Below the pieces are notes generated by a model. The model was not told the DNA's origin and did not search any database. It was given only the letters and a program-made list of their open reading frames with translations. Position numbers and translations under genes: made by a program. A DNA stretch of 64,000 bases from positions 62,001 through 126,000 of the forward strand of contig NZ_BLYC01000009.1 in the NCBI RefSeq assembly GCF_019721995.1, in the 5' to 3' direction. Numbering within the stretch: position 1 is the stretch's first letter; the number at the start of each line of letters is the position of its first letter. Origin of the DNA: Bathymodiolus japonicus methanotrophic gill symbiont (lineage in GTDB: Bacteria; Pseudomonadota; Gammaproteobacteria; Methylococcales; Methylomonadaceae). This document shows positions 18,215 through 28,342 of this stretch, in pieces.

Positions 18215-18409
18215 AGCTTAAGGTGTTATAATTCAAGCACAAATATTATCCCATAATCTTTAGTCGGCAATGCTGATATCCTGTCCTGCACGTAATACTA
18301 TATTATCAGTAAATAACATAAGTATGCCGCTTATCAGAACGGTAAATCGCTAAGCAGCAGAAATCTATAGTGCTAATTACACGTCTCAAACCAAACAATC
18401 AGGATTCAA

Positions 18410-18994
18410 ATGTCGACAGTAACAAATGACTTTACTGATGTTCTACAAGAACACCAGCAACTGATTAAGCAGTTAGCTGACTATAAGCCACTGATCAGCG
18501 CCGCATCCAAGCTGATTATCAGCACCCTGATTTCCGGCCACAAAATACTGCTCTGCGGTAATGGCGGTAGCGCGGCAGATTGCCAACATTTTGCTGCCGA
18601 GCTAGTAATTCGTTACCATAAAAATCGCCGCGCTTATCCAGCTATTGCCTTGACTACTGATACCTCAATACTAACCGCACACCCCAATGACTTCAGCTTT
18701 GATAGCCTGTATTCCCGTCAGGTTGCAGCGCTGGGTGCGGAAGGCGATTGCTTAATTGCCTTTTCAACTTCAGGTAATAGCGAAAATATTATTCAGGCGA
18801 GCCTTGCTGCAAAACAACAAAACATGTCAGTCATTGGTTTAATGGGCGGTGATGGTGGGCGCTTAAAAGCGCAGGTCGATATGGCAATTGTTATACCGTC
18901 CAAAACTACCGCACGTATTCAGGAAGCACACCAATTAATTTACCACTGGTGGTGTGAAATGGTAGATGAAATTGAAAATGAACGAGGTCGATAA
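18410..18994 (+). CDS. gmhA: Phosphoheptose isomerase (SIS domain)
   Basis: 194 residues. Converts sedoheptulose 7-phosphate to D-glycero-D-manno-heptose 7-phosphate for the LPS core. SIS-domain motifs LLCGNGGSAADCQHFAAE (about residue 48) and AFSTSGNSENI (about 121), with the C-terminal ARIQEAHQLIYHWWCEMVD. Its stop overlaps the start of hldE (TAATGA), so the two form a translationally coupled pair in the same pathway. Confidence 0.93.
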   Translation: MSTVTNDFTDVLQEHQQLIKQLADYKPLISAASKLIISTLISGHKILLCGNGGSAADCQHFAAELVIRYHKNRRAYPAIALTTDTSILTAHPNDFSFDSLYSRQVAALGAEGDCLIAFSTSGNSENIIQASLAAKQQNMSVIGLMGGDGGRLKAQVDMAIVIPSKTTARIQEAHQLIYHWWCEMVDEIENERGR

Positions 18995-20415
18995 TGATTA
19001 GTGAAATACCTGACTTTAAAGGCTTGAATATCCTGGTGGTCGGCGACCTAATGCTGGATTATTACTGGTCAGGCCAAACCTCACGCGTATCGCCAGAGGC
19101 GCCTGTCCCTATCGTCAAAGTCACCAAGAAAGATGCACGCGCAGGCGGTGCCGGAAATGTCGCATTAAATATTGCCTCCTTAGCAGCTAATGTGAAGCTA
19201 TTGGGCATTGTTGGAAATGATACCAAAGCTGGAGAGCTAGAAAATTTGCTAGCAGCAAAGGGGGTTTCCTGTGATTTTATTAAAAGTACTCATGCACCTA
19301 CCACATGTAAATTACGTATCGTTGCCCAGCATCAGCAGCTAATACGCCTGGACTTTGAAGAGTCATTAGTCGACTTTAACTATGCAGAATTGCTAGAACA
19401 CTATAGTAAAGCACTGACAACCGTAGATGTAGTTATCTTTTCAGATTATGCTAAAGGTGTTTTAGCGCATATTCCACAATTACTGGAACTTGCGAATAAA
19501 CAAGGTGTGCAAAGTTTTGTCGATCCAAAAGGTAGCGATTTTTCCCGTTATCAGGGAGCCACATTAATCACACCCAATCGGGCTGAATTTCAGGCAGTTG
19601 TAGGCGAATGTCAGGACAATAAGCAACTAGTCAGCAAAGGCCAGACTTTATTAACACAATATAATATCGATGCCTTGTTGGTCACTTTAAGTGAGCATGG
19701 CATGGCATTAATTAAACAAGATGCAGCGCATTTTTTACCCACCCATGCACGGGAAGTCTTTGACGTTACAGGCGCAGGAGACACCGTAATCTCCAGCATG
19801 GCGCTAGGAGTGGCTTCAGGTTTAGACTTACAACATGCCATGCACCTGGCAAATATGGCGGCAGGGATCGTCGTAGGGAAGTTTGGAACATCGACCGTGA
19901 GTAGCCATGAACTTAATCGAGCCTTGCATGGCGATAAGGAAAATATTAGCGGTGTGGTCACTGAAGATGAATTACAAAAAGAAATCAACTTTTCCCAGCA
20001 TAGCGGTGAAAAAGTCGTGATGACCAATGGCTGCTTTGATATTTTACATGCTGGCCATGTTGCCTATCTTGAGCAAGCCAGGCTACTAGGTGACCGACTG
20101 GTAGTCGCCATCAATTCCGATGAATCAGTACAGCAATTAAAAGGCGAGTCGCGCCCGATTAATAAATTAGCCGACCGAATGACTATTATTGCTGCACTAG
20201 GTTGTGTGGATTGGGTGATTCCATTCTTTGAGGAAACCCCAGAACGTATTTATCATAAATTTTTACCGGATGTGCTGGTAAAAGGCGGTGACTATAAGCC
20301 TGAAGACGTTGTCGGCGCAGAAGCTGTAATTACCGCAGGCGGCAAAGTTGAAATTCTTGATTTTGTAGCTGGCAAATCGACTACGACTACAATTGAGCGT
20401 ATTAAAAAGCAATAA
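18994..20415 (+). CDS. hldE: Bifunctional heptose 7-phosphate kinase / heptose 1-phosphate adenylyltransferase
   Basis: 473 residues. The N-terminal PfkB-type kinase domain carries VVGDLMLDYYWSG, GGAGNVALNIA and the ATP-site signature VTGAGDTVISSMA (about residue 258). The C-terminal nucleotidyltransferase carries TNGCFDILHAGHVAYL (about 344) and VAINSDESVQQLKG. It makes ADP-heptose precursor for the LPS core, following gmhA. Intact. An IS-A lies 16 bp after the stop. Confidence 0.95.
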   Translation: MISEIPDFKGLNILVVGDLMLDYYWSGQTSRVSPEAPVPIVKVTKKDARAGGAGNVALNIASLAANVKLLGIVGNDTKAGELENLLAAKGVSCDFIKSTHAPTTCKLRIVAQHQQLIRLDFEESLVDFNYAELLEHYSKALTTVDVVIFSDYAKGVLAHIPQLLELANKQGVQSFVDPKGSDFSRYQGATLITPNRAEFQAVVGECQDNKQLVSKGQTLLTQYNIDALLVTLSEHGMALIKQDAAHFLPTHAREVFDVTGAGDTVISSMALGVASGLDLQHAMHLANMAAGIVVGKFGTSTVSSHELNRALHGDKENISGVVTEDELQKEINFSQHSGEKVVMTNGCFDILHAGHVAYLEQARLLGDRLVVAINSDESVQQLKGESRPINKLADRMTIIAALGCVDWVIPFFEETPERIYHKFLPDVLVKGGDYKPEDVVGAEAVITAGGKVEILDFVAGKSTTTTIERIKKQ

Positions 20416-20431
20416 GCCATTATTCCTATAA

Positions 20432-21961
20432 CTCGATGTTCAAGTTTTTCCATCCCATTGCCATCAAACTCTTACCTTCACCCAGCAGAACAATACTTTA
20501 ATGATGCTGTTGACCCTAAGCGCCCTAAATCTCTGCCAATCATATGTTTTCCTGATGGCATCAGTTGAAACACATCCTTTATTAATTCACCTAACTCTTT
20601 CAGCTTATCACCAGGATCTGGAAACTCTAGCAATGACGTGATGAACTCAAGCAGTACATCCATTTGAGACTTGCGCTGTAAGCTTCCTACGGTATACGCA
20701 GGTAGTTTGCTTTCAATGCGGGCTATTTGCTCTGGGTGAAGGAGAAGGCAATGGTCAAACAAAAGACTCAGAATCAGGCCACGGCTTGATCCCTCTTCAT
20801 CTAATTGTTTGGCTTCACGCCCCCATCCTTCATAAAGCTTCCAGTCCTCAAAGAAAACCTCAATCAGCCATCTCAACGTATAGGCTTGAATAATATCTTG
20901 TGTGCGCCAAGTCAGGTCTGTCGCCACTAAATAGCGATAGTCGTTTTCACCGTCATATTTTAAGGCAATGACAAAGCGTTTTTTACTGTGAGAACTCACC
21001 TTCAATCGTGCACTGCTGACAGTCACTTTAATCTCTTTGCCGCCACGTACACGTATTATCTGATCAATGCCTTTGTTAATCGAATTAAAGTAGCTCTCGA
21101 CTGACCTTATTCTACCTCTATATTCAATATTTTGGTTTTTACGTAATTGGCTAATCACCTGCGAGCCTCCAGATTCTTTAGCGGCTTCGTCCATAAAGGC
21201 TTTTCACCATACAGCGCATCAGCCAGTACGCCTTTAATTTTAATCAGGCTATGCGCAACTTTAAACTCTTTTAATAAGCCTAATGCAATCTCTGTTTTGG
21301 TCGGGTAGGCACTGTCACGTTCAGGCTTAATAGGCCGATATTTTTTTGCTATACCGCTCTTTTTCAACCGTTTATCTTCTTTATCCCACTGCTTTAAGGC
21401 TGGATCCGGCATATAAAAGAAAAAACCGACAGGCACTGTAATGGATGAGGTAACTAGCAGCAATAATACTATCGTTTGTCCATTAACATACCCGCCGGAG
21501 CCTTTGTGTTTCTGCTTGTAAACCTTATAAATACGTTTTGTAGACTTAGATCGTGCTCGGGCTGATTCATCAAAGGCCAACACACCTTCAGTAATGCCAT
21601 AACGTTTTAAAATTAAGACCACACTCACCCGTAGCAACCAGTCCCAGGGTATACTTGCTTTACGAAACACCCAGGATAATGCGGCTACTTTGCAATCTCC
21701 AAGGCTTGCTCGCTCAAACTTAGCCCAGCAAACAGAGTTCATTAGCAGTATGCCCGTTAAACAAGTGCCCAACCAAGCGGCTTGAATCCGTGTCAAAGCG
21801 GCTCCGGGTTTTAGCTGATTGAGCGCATCATTTAAATCGTCAATATAGCTTTGGATAAAGGTGGCAGGGGCATTCATTAACATGGGCTTACACCGATAAA
21901 ATTACAACAACCTCAGAATACCTGATTTTACCTTCTCAATATCAAAAACTTGAACATCGAG
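20432..21961 (-). mobile_element. IS-A copy 3, full length, transposase frameshifted
   Basis: Complete terminal repeats with an exact 5-bp duplication TATAA (20427-20431 and 21962-21966). The transposase is split into two frames (20478-21194 and 21155-21883) by the loss of one T in the run at about 21201 (TTTT instead of TTTTT). Otherwise it matches copy 1. Confidence 0.93.
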
Positions 21962-21966
21962 TATAA

Positions 21967-22100
21967 AAGATCAGTTAAACACTAACTAACTGCATAAGTT
22001 ATTGCATATTGAGTCTAATCAACTTTTCCCCACTCACCCATTTAGTGAGTCGAACCCACTTCAGGTTTTGTAAAGCAATCTGCATACAAAATCTTGCAGA
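21967..22100. other. Unassigned DNA between IS-A and D repeat
   Basis: No recognisable gene. Read on the minus strand, and skipping D copy 2 and E' copy 2, 22697-22735, 22396-22436 and this stretch join into a continuous open frame ending MQIALQNLKWVRLT...LNMQ at about 22007, but no start codon or family could be found. It may be the remnant of a minus-strand gene. Confidence 0.25.
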
Positions 22101-22395
22101 TCGGGGAGTCGCTATTTTTGCGAAAGCTTGTTTTGGGCATCCCAGCCCAAGCAAGCAGCAAAAACTTAACGCGACCACTTATGCCTCCGGCGGCCCCGAT
22201 TCGTCCTCGTCACCTCGTCCCGACCCAACAAGGGGTCGGAACATAGGCTCCAAATGACTTGACGCCGTGTCGGATGGCCTTTTATTTTGTCTCCACCTTC
22301 GCTAACGCTCAGACTCCGACAAAACAACGGCCCTACGGCTATCGCGGACTAAAAATCTTCACTTCGCTAAAGCTCCGTTTCCAGGATTTTCAGCG
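22101..22395 (+). mobile_element. D repeat copy 2 (295 bp)
   Basis: TCGGGGAGTCGC to TTTTCAGCG, practically identical to copies at 17322, 23042, 28343, 37513 and 48176. Only 41 bp separate it from the E' repeat that follows in opposite orientation. If the minus-strand frame around it is a real gene, this would be the only antisense insertion. Confidence 0.88.
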
Positions 22396-22436
22396 ATAGA
22401 TCTCGACAAGGACCGAGGCCATTCTCTTCAAGCTTT

Positions 22437-22696
22437 CGCTGTCAGCCCCGGACGGGCTGATAGTCTCCAGAAGGCGCAGGGAAATTTGCCAATCCGAAGT
22501 GCGCGATAGCGCGCGAGGGAGGCTAAAATTTTATCCCGAATAGCCGTAGAGCCATTTGTGGTAGCCATGACTGAGCTGCTTTGTGCTCAGTCTGTGGCGG
22601 ACGCAGGGCGGCTGGAGCATCTCCTATTCGCTGCGTAGGTGAACGAATTACGGCGACAGGAGTCCCGGAATTTCGTGAGGTAGCATGGCGCGCCTG
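22437..22696 (-). mobile_element. E' repeat copy 2 (260 bp)
   Basis: On the minus strand CAGGCGCGCC to GACAGCG, identical in length to the copies at 3104 and 50026. Flanks: ...GACAAAA before it and AAAGCTTG after it (minus strand). Confidence 0.88.
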
Positions 22697-23041
22697 TTTT
22701 GTCTTTCGCGCCCAGATGCTGCTCAACAGCGTGCTCAACTGATGTTTTAGCTTAATTGGAAATCATTAGCTCTACCCCTGAGCTCGTCGCTTGTATATGA
22801 CAAGAAAAAATTAGATTATTTCATCTACAAGACCTCTATCTTTCTTTTTATTTCAAAGTATGACATAACATTAACTTCCATCACATTTTATACACTGCTA
22901 GAAAAGTTAAGCATTTGTCGGGCATATTAGACAAGTTGATATCAACCCATTCCTTTCAGCTTATTAAAATATGCAGAGAATCAATAAGATTACAAACAGC
23001 ATTGACATACAGTCATATTGGCATAGTAATTGCTTAATACT
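22697..23041. other. Non-coding stretch with possible promoter
   Basis: About 345 bp, AT-rich, no convincing gene. It contains the sigma-54-like site listed separately at its right end and ends at D repeat copy 3. It is probably the original upstream region of the PPC/CAP gene at 23731, now separated by a D repeat and an H MITE. Confidence 0.4.
23018..23034 (+). promoter_or_regulatory. Possible sigma-54 (-24/-12) promoter
   Basis: TTGGCATAGTAATTGCT has the GG and GC doublets at the right spacing (TGGCA-N6-TTGCT). A D repeat is inserted 7 bp downstream, near where transcription would start. A TTGACA box at 23002 could instead belong to a sigma-70 promoter. One site match in AT-rich DNA is weak evidence. 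Confidence 0.3.
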
Positions 23042-23336
23042 TCGGGGAGTCGCTATTTTTGCGAAAGCTTGTTTTGGGCATCCCAGCCCAAGCAAGCAGC
23101 AAAAACTTAACGCGACCACTTATGCCTCCGGCGGCCCCGATTCGTCCTCGTCACCTCGTCCCGACCCAACAAGGGGTCGGAACATAGGCTCCAAATGACT
23201 TGACGCCGTGTCGGATGGCCTTTTATTTTGTCTCCACCTTCGCTAACGCTCAGACTCCGACAAAATAACGGCCCTACGGCTATCGCGGACTAAAAATCAT
23301 CACTTCGCTTAGGCTCCGTTTCCCTGATTTTCAGCG
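23042..23336 (+). mobile_element. D repeat copy 3 (295 bp)
   Basis: TCGGGGAGTCGC to TTTTCAGCG. The 3' module shows small changes from other D copies (ATCATCACTTCGCTTAGGCTCC, i.e. a few substitutions, described rather than quoted in full). It lies in the leader region of the PPC/CAP gene and in the same direction. Confidence 0.86.
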
Positions 23337-23391
23337 AATGATGCACTACATCATTAACTAGAATCTGAGTTAGAGCCCTAGGCTCAACTTA

Positions 23392-23717
23392 TTAACCCAT
23401 CTTCGTCACTTTCATCTTTCTAAGCCATTGATTCATCGGTTTAAGCGATTTTTTGTCGAAAAATTCTCTTTAAAATCAATGGTGTTTTTTTTGAAAGTTT
23501 TGTAGTGCCATTTATATTATTTTTGTCGATAAATTCATTGACTTTTGTCAAAAAAATCATCATTATTTGAGTGTAATTTACATGCGACAAAAATACTCTA
23601 AAAAATCCAACGTTTTATACAAAAACACAAAATCTGTAGTGCCAACTGGCTACTTTTTAAAATTTCAACCAATTGATTTATAACAACTACATCATCAATA
23701 GTGACGAAGATGGGTTA
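23392..23717. mobile_element. H MITE (326 bp), related to the IS1634-like IS-H
   Basis: The ends TTAACCCATCTTCGTCAC and GTGACGAAGATGGGTTAA are inverted repeats nearly identical to those of IS-H at 51704-53821 (TTAACCTATCTTCGTGAC). The TTAA at each tip is probably the target duplication. Internal blocks such as CACCATTGAT and GTAGTGCCA are also shared with the right end of IS-H. No coding capacity. Confidence 0.85.
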
Positions 23718-23730
23718 AAAGAGGGCTGTT

Positions 23731-24771
23731 ATGCAACTAAAATTATTTTTATATTCACTTATTTACCTGTTTTTACTAACTCCAAATGCGGCTAATGCTG
23801 CATTTGATTTTTGCCCTGAAAATCATAATGCCGAAGAGGAAGCGGGGCTTTTCAGCAAGAAATTCCATTAAACGGTATTGTTGAAATAGGAGAAGTACCT
23901 ATTGGACTTTCAGTAATTGATTTTTTTTAACGGCTACGGTAGATATTGATATTCAGCTCTACGATAAGAAAACGGGAGAGAAAACCATTCATTGGTCTAA
24001 TGGAATTTTATCTGGTTCGGGACATCAAAGTACCGTATACCATGGAATTAAAATTGAATGGTCAGGATATAATGGCGATGATACCGGAGTTGGCAATGAA
24101 TTTATAAAGTTATCTGATAACAACGATCCATCAGCCCCAATAAGCCGGGCTTTTATTATGAAAGTTTTTGGTTATCATGCTGGTATTGCAAATGTTAATT
24201 ATTCCTGGGGAGGGACAAATTGTGATACGCCTGCTAGTGGCAATGGTTCTTTTCAGCAGCAAATTGCAAAAGATGCCACCGTAAAGGTTGGTGATATACC
24301 CACAGGGGTCAACAATCTTAAAATTGACATGGATGCACAGTCGGATGTGGATATCCAGCTCTATGATACAGCGACGAGTTCCGCTATTATCGCCTGGCCC
24401 AATGGGCTTTTACATGGCAGTTCAGCAGCATCAATCACTTACCAGGGCATAGACATAGAGTGGTCTGGATATAACGGCGATGGCTCAAATCCAGGCAAAG
24501 AATATATCAAATTTACCGGGGCTACAACCGTCAACCTAACCATGAAAGCCTTTGGTTATCAGTCTGGTGTAGCCTCAGTTAATTATAGCTGGGGAGACAA
24601 TAACGGCGATGACAATGATGATGAAACTGACGACAGTATCGAAGCCAGTTCTAAATCCGAGATACTACATCTCATTAATCAGGCGCGTAAGCAAGGCAGA
24701 AACTGCGGTAGTACACTCTTCCCTGCAGTCGGCCCTCTTACATGGAATAGCCAACCATATCAAGCGGCATT
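23731..24771 (+). pseudogene. Exported protein with two PPC-like repeats and a CAP/SCP domain start, broken
   Basis: The N-terminus is a signal peptide (MQLKLFLYSLIYLFLLTP, then NAANA). Two tandem ~110-residue beta-sandwich repeats follow, each with DVDIQLYD / DIDIQLYD, EWSGYNGD and VFGY-or-AFGYxxGxAxVNYSWG, resembling pre-peptidase C-terminal domains. An Asp-rich linker (GDDNDDETDDS) leads to the opening of a CAP domain, LHLINQARKQGRNCG and LTWNSQPYQAAF. Two frameshifts, each one T short in a T-run (T4 at 23849 and T8 at 23921), break the front. E copy 4 cuts off the CAP domain. Probably a secreted Ca-dependent or adhesive protein before disruption. Confidence 0.7.
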
Positions 24772-25051
24772 CAGGCCGCGCCATGCTACCTCACGAAATT
24801 CCGGGACTCCTGTCGCCATAATTCGTCACCTACGCAGCGGATGGGAGATGCCCTGAACGCCCTGCGTCCGCAACGACTACGCACAAAAGCCGCTTCGTCA
24901 TTACTACCTCACTGGCTGGACGGCTATTCGGAATGCAATTCTTGCTCCTCTCGCGTGCTGCTAGCACACGTCGAATCAGCGAATTGCCCTGTCGCCTATC
25001 AGGGACTAAAAATCACCACTTCGCTAAGCTCCGTTTCCATGATTTTCAGCG
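24772..25051 (+). mobile_element. E repeat copy 4 (280 bp)
   Basis: Type E with start CAGGCCGCGCC (one extra C) and end TTTTCAGCG. Sense orientation in the PPC/CAP gene. Its right flank is a piece of IS-A rather than the rest of the gene, so a deletion joined this repeat to IS-A. Confidence 0.86.
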
Positions 25052-25199
25052 TAAGATGTGTTTCAACTGATGCCATCAGGAAAACATATGATTGGCAGAG
25101 ATTTAGGGCGCTTAGGGCCAACAGCATCATTAAAGTATTGTTCTACTGGGTGAAGGTAAGAGTTTGATGGCAATGGGATGGAAAAACTTGAACATCGAG
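25052..25199 (+). mobile_element. IS-A fragment (last ~148 bp)
   Basis: Encodes the last ~30 codons of the IS-A transposase (MPSGKH-like region) and ends with the terminal repeat CATCGAG. The other end is missing. It follows directly on E copy 4. Confidence 0.85.
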
Positions 25200-25207
25200 T
25201 AATAGAC

Positions 25208-25243
25208 AAAAAATAGCCCGGTTGTAATCAAGCCGGGCTTTTA
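25208..25243. terminator. Bidirectional rho-independent terminator
   Basis: AGCCCGG (25215-25221) pairs with CCGGGCT (25233-25239), with an A-run on the left and TTTT on the right. It lies between the convergent PPC/CAP gene and the HvfA-like gene and would serve both. Confidence 0.85.
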
Positions 25244-25313
25244 ACTTAGATTCCAAACAAACTTTACATTAAAAACCTGACGGATAAATCAATTTATGTG
25301 GAATACTCTTAAT

Positions 25314-25892
25314 TTACTCACCCGCTGCTTTTTCAGGTGAAATCATCGCGCCACAACTACCTTCACTGCCTTTCATCATGTCACCGCATGAGCCTTCCAT
25401 GCCCTTTTTCATTTGTCCACCCTGCATCATGCCGCCGCACTTTCCTTCCCCGCATTTTCCTTCCATACCTTTCATGTCCATGCCTTTTTGCATGTCATCA
25501 GATGTGGATTTTTTACCCCAGCCTGTTTTACTGACTGAATAGCCTTTATTTTTTACTTTTTTAGCGGCTGGTTTTCCTTGCATATCGCCACAAGCACCTT
25601 CTTTGCCTTTCATCATTGCGCCACAGGCATTTTCCAGACCTTTTTTCATTTTGCCATTTTCCATCATGCTGCCACATGAACCTTCACCACACGAAGCTTC
25701 TTTTTGCTTGTTCATGTTCATTTTAGAACCCCACTTCATTTCGCCCGCTTTATCCGACTCTGCAAGTTGCATATAGCCACTGCTCAGTTCACTCATGGCA
25801 AATGGGTTGCTCTCTGCATTAACAGCACCTGCCGCGAATGTTGCAGCAACTGCAGAACCGATAGTTGTTAAAGTTTGGGTCGTTTTTTTCAT
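25314..25892 (-). CDS. HvfA/bufferin-like secreted Cys-Gly-Met-rich peptide precursor
   Basis: 192 residues. Signal peptide MKKTTQTLTTIGSAVAATFA (to about residue 26), then NPFAMSELSSGYMQLAESDK, close to the conserved segment of HvfA-type proteins (NPF..ELSSGYM). The rest is Lys/Met/Gly-rich with eight cysteines, every one in a CG pair: SCGEGSCG, ACGAMMKG, ACGDMQG, KCGEGKCGGMM, SCGDMMKG, SCGAM. In known members these EGKCG-type cysteines are modified by an MNIO enzyme (HvfB, DUF692) with HvfC, giving copper-binding residues. No hvfB or hvfC is adjacent. An IS-B sits 43 bp upstream of the start, separating it from sucD. Family assignment is from motif recognition. Confidence 0.75.
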   Translation of the reverse strand: MKKTTQTLTTIGSAVAATFAAGAVNAESNPFAMSELSSGYMQLAESDKAGEMKWGSKMNMNKQKEASCGEGSCGSMMENGKMKKGLENACGAMMKGKEGACGDMQGKPAAKKVKNKGYSVSKTGWGKKSTSDDMQKGMDMKGMEGKCGEGKCGGMMQGGQMKKGMEGSCGDMMKGSEGSCGAMISPEKAAGE

Positions 25893-26557
25893 GTTATCCT
25901 CGATATCTAAATGATTAGTTAATTACATTATTCATCATCAGTGTTCCCCTATCAATTGAGGCCGTGAAACTAACCTCGCCACAAGAGAGCTCATAAAGCA
26001 CTGTAAAGACATTCCTGTTATTATTGCGTTTTGAACTGCTCGAATGGTATACGAGCTGATACGAGATATTCTTGCCTGGAAAAATAATGGATTCACAAAA
26101 CGATCTCGTTTTTGCGCCTGTTGCTGCCTTATCTCCAGAGCCTCGCTATATTTTTTATCCGATGGATGAATCAATTCTGGCTGTTGTGTTTTTGAAATCT
26201 CTTCAAACACGCGCATTAAATTATAGCTCATTGCAGTCAGGCGCATTTGATTTTCAAGTGAGCGGGTATTGGAAGACCGAGCTTTAGTTTCCTTGAAATT
26301 ACTTTTAGTGATATTGAATGTCTTTTCAATCGTCCATCGCTTGAAATACAGCATGGCAATGGTTCCAGGGTTAATAGTCATTGGCAAGGTTGTCACAAAC
26401 CGGTGAAGTTTTCCGGTTTCTGGACCACGGAAATCCACCACGTTAAATTTGATGCCCTTGTTTTCGTACACACTGTATGCTTCAACTCCTGTATTGATCT
26501 CATGCTGGGAGTCAAAAGGGATAGACTCAACCAGAGTCGCAATTGAATTTTCTTTTA

Positions 26558-28089
26558 CTCGATGTTCAAGTTTTTGATATTGAGAAGGTAAAATCAGGTA
26601 TTCTGAAGTTGTTGTAATTTTATCGGTGTAAGCCCATGTTAATGAATGCCCCAGCCACCTTTATCCAAAGCTATATTGACGATTTAAATGATGCGCTCAA
26701 TCAGCTAAAACCCAGAGCCGCTTTGACACGGATTCAAGCCGCTTGGTTGGGCACTTGTTTAACGGGCATACTGCTAATGAACTCTGTTTGCTGGGCTAAG
26801 TTTGAGCGAGCAAGCCTTGGAGATTGCAAAGTAGCCGCATTATCCTGGGGGTTTCGTAAAGCAAGTATACCCTGGGACTGGTTGCTACGGGTGAGTGTGG
26901 TCTTAATTTTAAAACGTTATGGCATTACTGAAGGTGTGTTGGCCTTTGATGAATCAGACCGAGCACGATCTAAGTCTACAAAACGTATTTATAAGGTTTA
27001 CAAGCAGAAACACAAAGGCTCCGGCGGGTATGTTAATGGACAAACGATAGTATTATTGCTGCTAGTTACCTCATCCATTACAGTGCCTGTCGGTTTTTTC
27101 TTTTATATGCCGGATCCAGCCTTAAAGCAGTGGGATAAAGAAGATAAACGGTTGAAAAAGAGCGGTATAGCAAAAAAAGATCGGCCTATTAAGCCTGAAC
27201 GTGACAGTGCCTACCCGACCAAAACAGAGATTGCATTAGGCTTATTAAAAGAGTTTAAAGTTGCGCATAGCCTGATTAAAATTAAAGGCGTACTGGCTTG
27301 ATGCGCTGTATGGTGAAAAAGCCTTTATGGACGAAGCCGCTAAAGAATCTGGAGGCTCGCAGGTGATTAGCCAATTACGTAAAAACCAAAATATTGAATA
27401 TAGAGGTAGAATAAGGTCAGTCGAGAGCTACTTTAATTCGATTAACAAAGGCATTGATCAGATAATACGTGTACGTGGCGGAAAAGAGATTAAAGTGACT
27501 GTCAGCAGTGCACGATTAAAGGTGAGTTCTCACAGTAAAAAACGCTTTGTCATTGCCTTAAAATATGACGGTGAAAACGACTATCGCTATTTAGTGGCGA
27601 CAGACCTGACTTGGCGCACACAAGATATTATTCAAGCCTATACGCTGAGATGGCTGATTAAGGTTTTCTTTGAGGACTGGAAGCTTTATGAAGGATGGGG
27701 GCGTGAGGCCAAACAATTAGATGAAGAGGGATCAAGCCGTGGCCTGATTCTGAGTCTTTTGTTTGACCATTGCCTTCTCCTTCACCCAGAGCAAATAGCC
27801 CACATTGAAAGCAAACTACCTGCGTATACCGTAGGAAGCTTACAGCGCAAGTCTCAAATGGATGTACTGCTTGAGTTCATCACGTCATTGCTAGAGTTTC
27901 CAGATCCTGGTGATAAGCTGAAAGAGTTAGGTGAATTAATAAAGGATGTGTTTCAACTGATGCCATCAGGAAAACATATGATTGGCAGAGATTTAGGGCG
28001 CTTAGAGCCAACACCATCATTAAAGTATTGTTCTGCTGGGTGAAGGTAAGAGTTTGATGGCAATGGGATGGAAAAACTTGAACATCGAG
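26558..28089 (+). mobile_element. IS-A copy 5 inside IS-B, full length
   Basis: Perfect 5-bp duplication TTTTA (26553-26557 and 28090-28094). Intact IS-B copies have a single TTTTA at this point (for example near 44650), which proves the duplication. The transposase is split in two frames (26636-27301 and 27327-28043) by one extra T near 27300. Confidence 0.95.
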
Positions 28090-28342
28090 TTTTAGCATTG
28101 AAATCATGTAATTAGCATGTCGTTTCTGCCGATCCCACCAGATAAAGTCGGTGACGGCTTTATCGTAGACATAGAGATGTTTCTGAGAGCTGTTATTTCC
28201 CTTGTTTTGCTTTTCAATATGATCTCGTAACACAGGTATTTCTTGATGTCTCTGAGTTCCGCTTGTCACCAGACAAAGAAATCTGAGCAAACCACTTCTG
28301 AGATTCAACGCGTAAATCCCCCCGGCCGCATAAACTTTCCCC

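Noticed and set aside
22009-22257. 82-residue protein ending in PTRGRNIGSK
   Set aside because: Mostly the D repeat read in one frame; the same tail occurs at 22971 and 28481.
22396-23041. tRNA or other RNA gene in the gene-poor stretch
   Set aside because: No cloverleaf or conserved T-loop sequence could be found by eye.
24841-25167. Protein of 108 residues starting MGDALNALRP
   Set aside because: Translation of an E repeat and an IS-A end; same frame is seen in every E copy.
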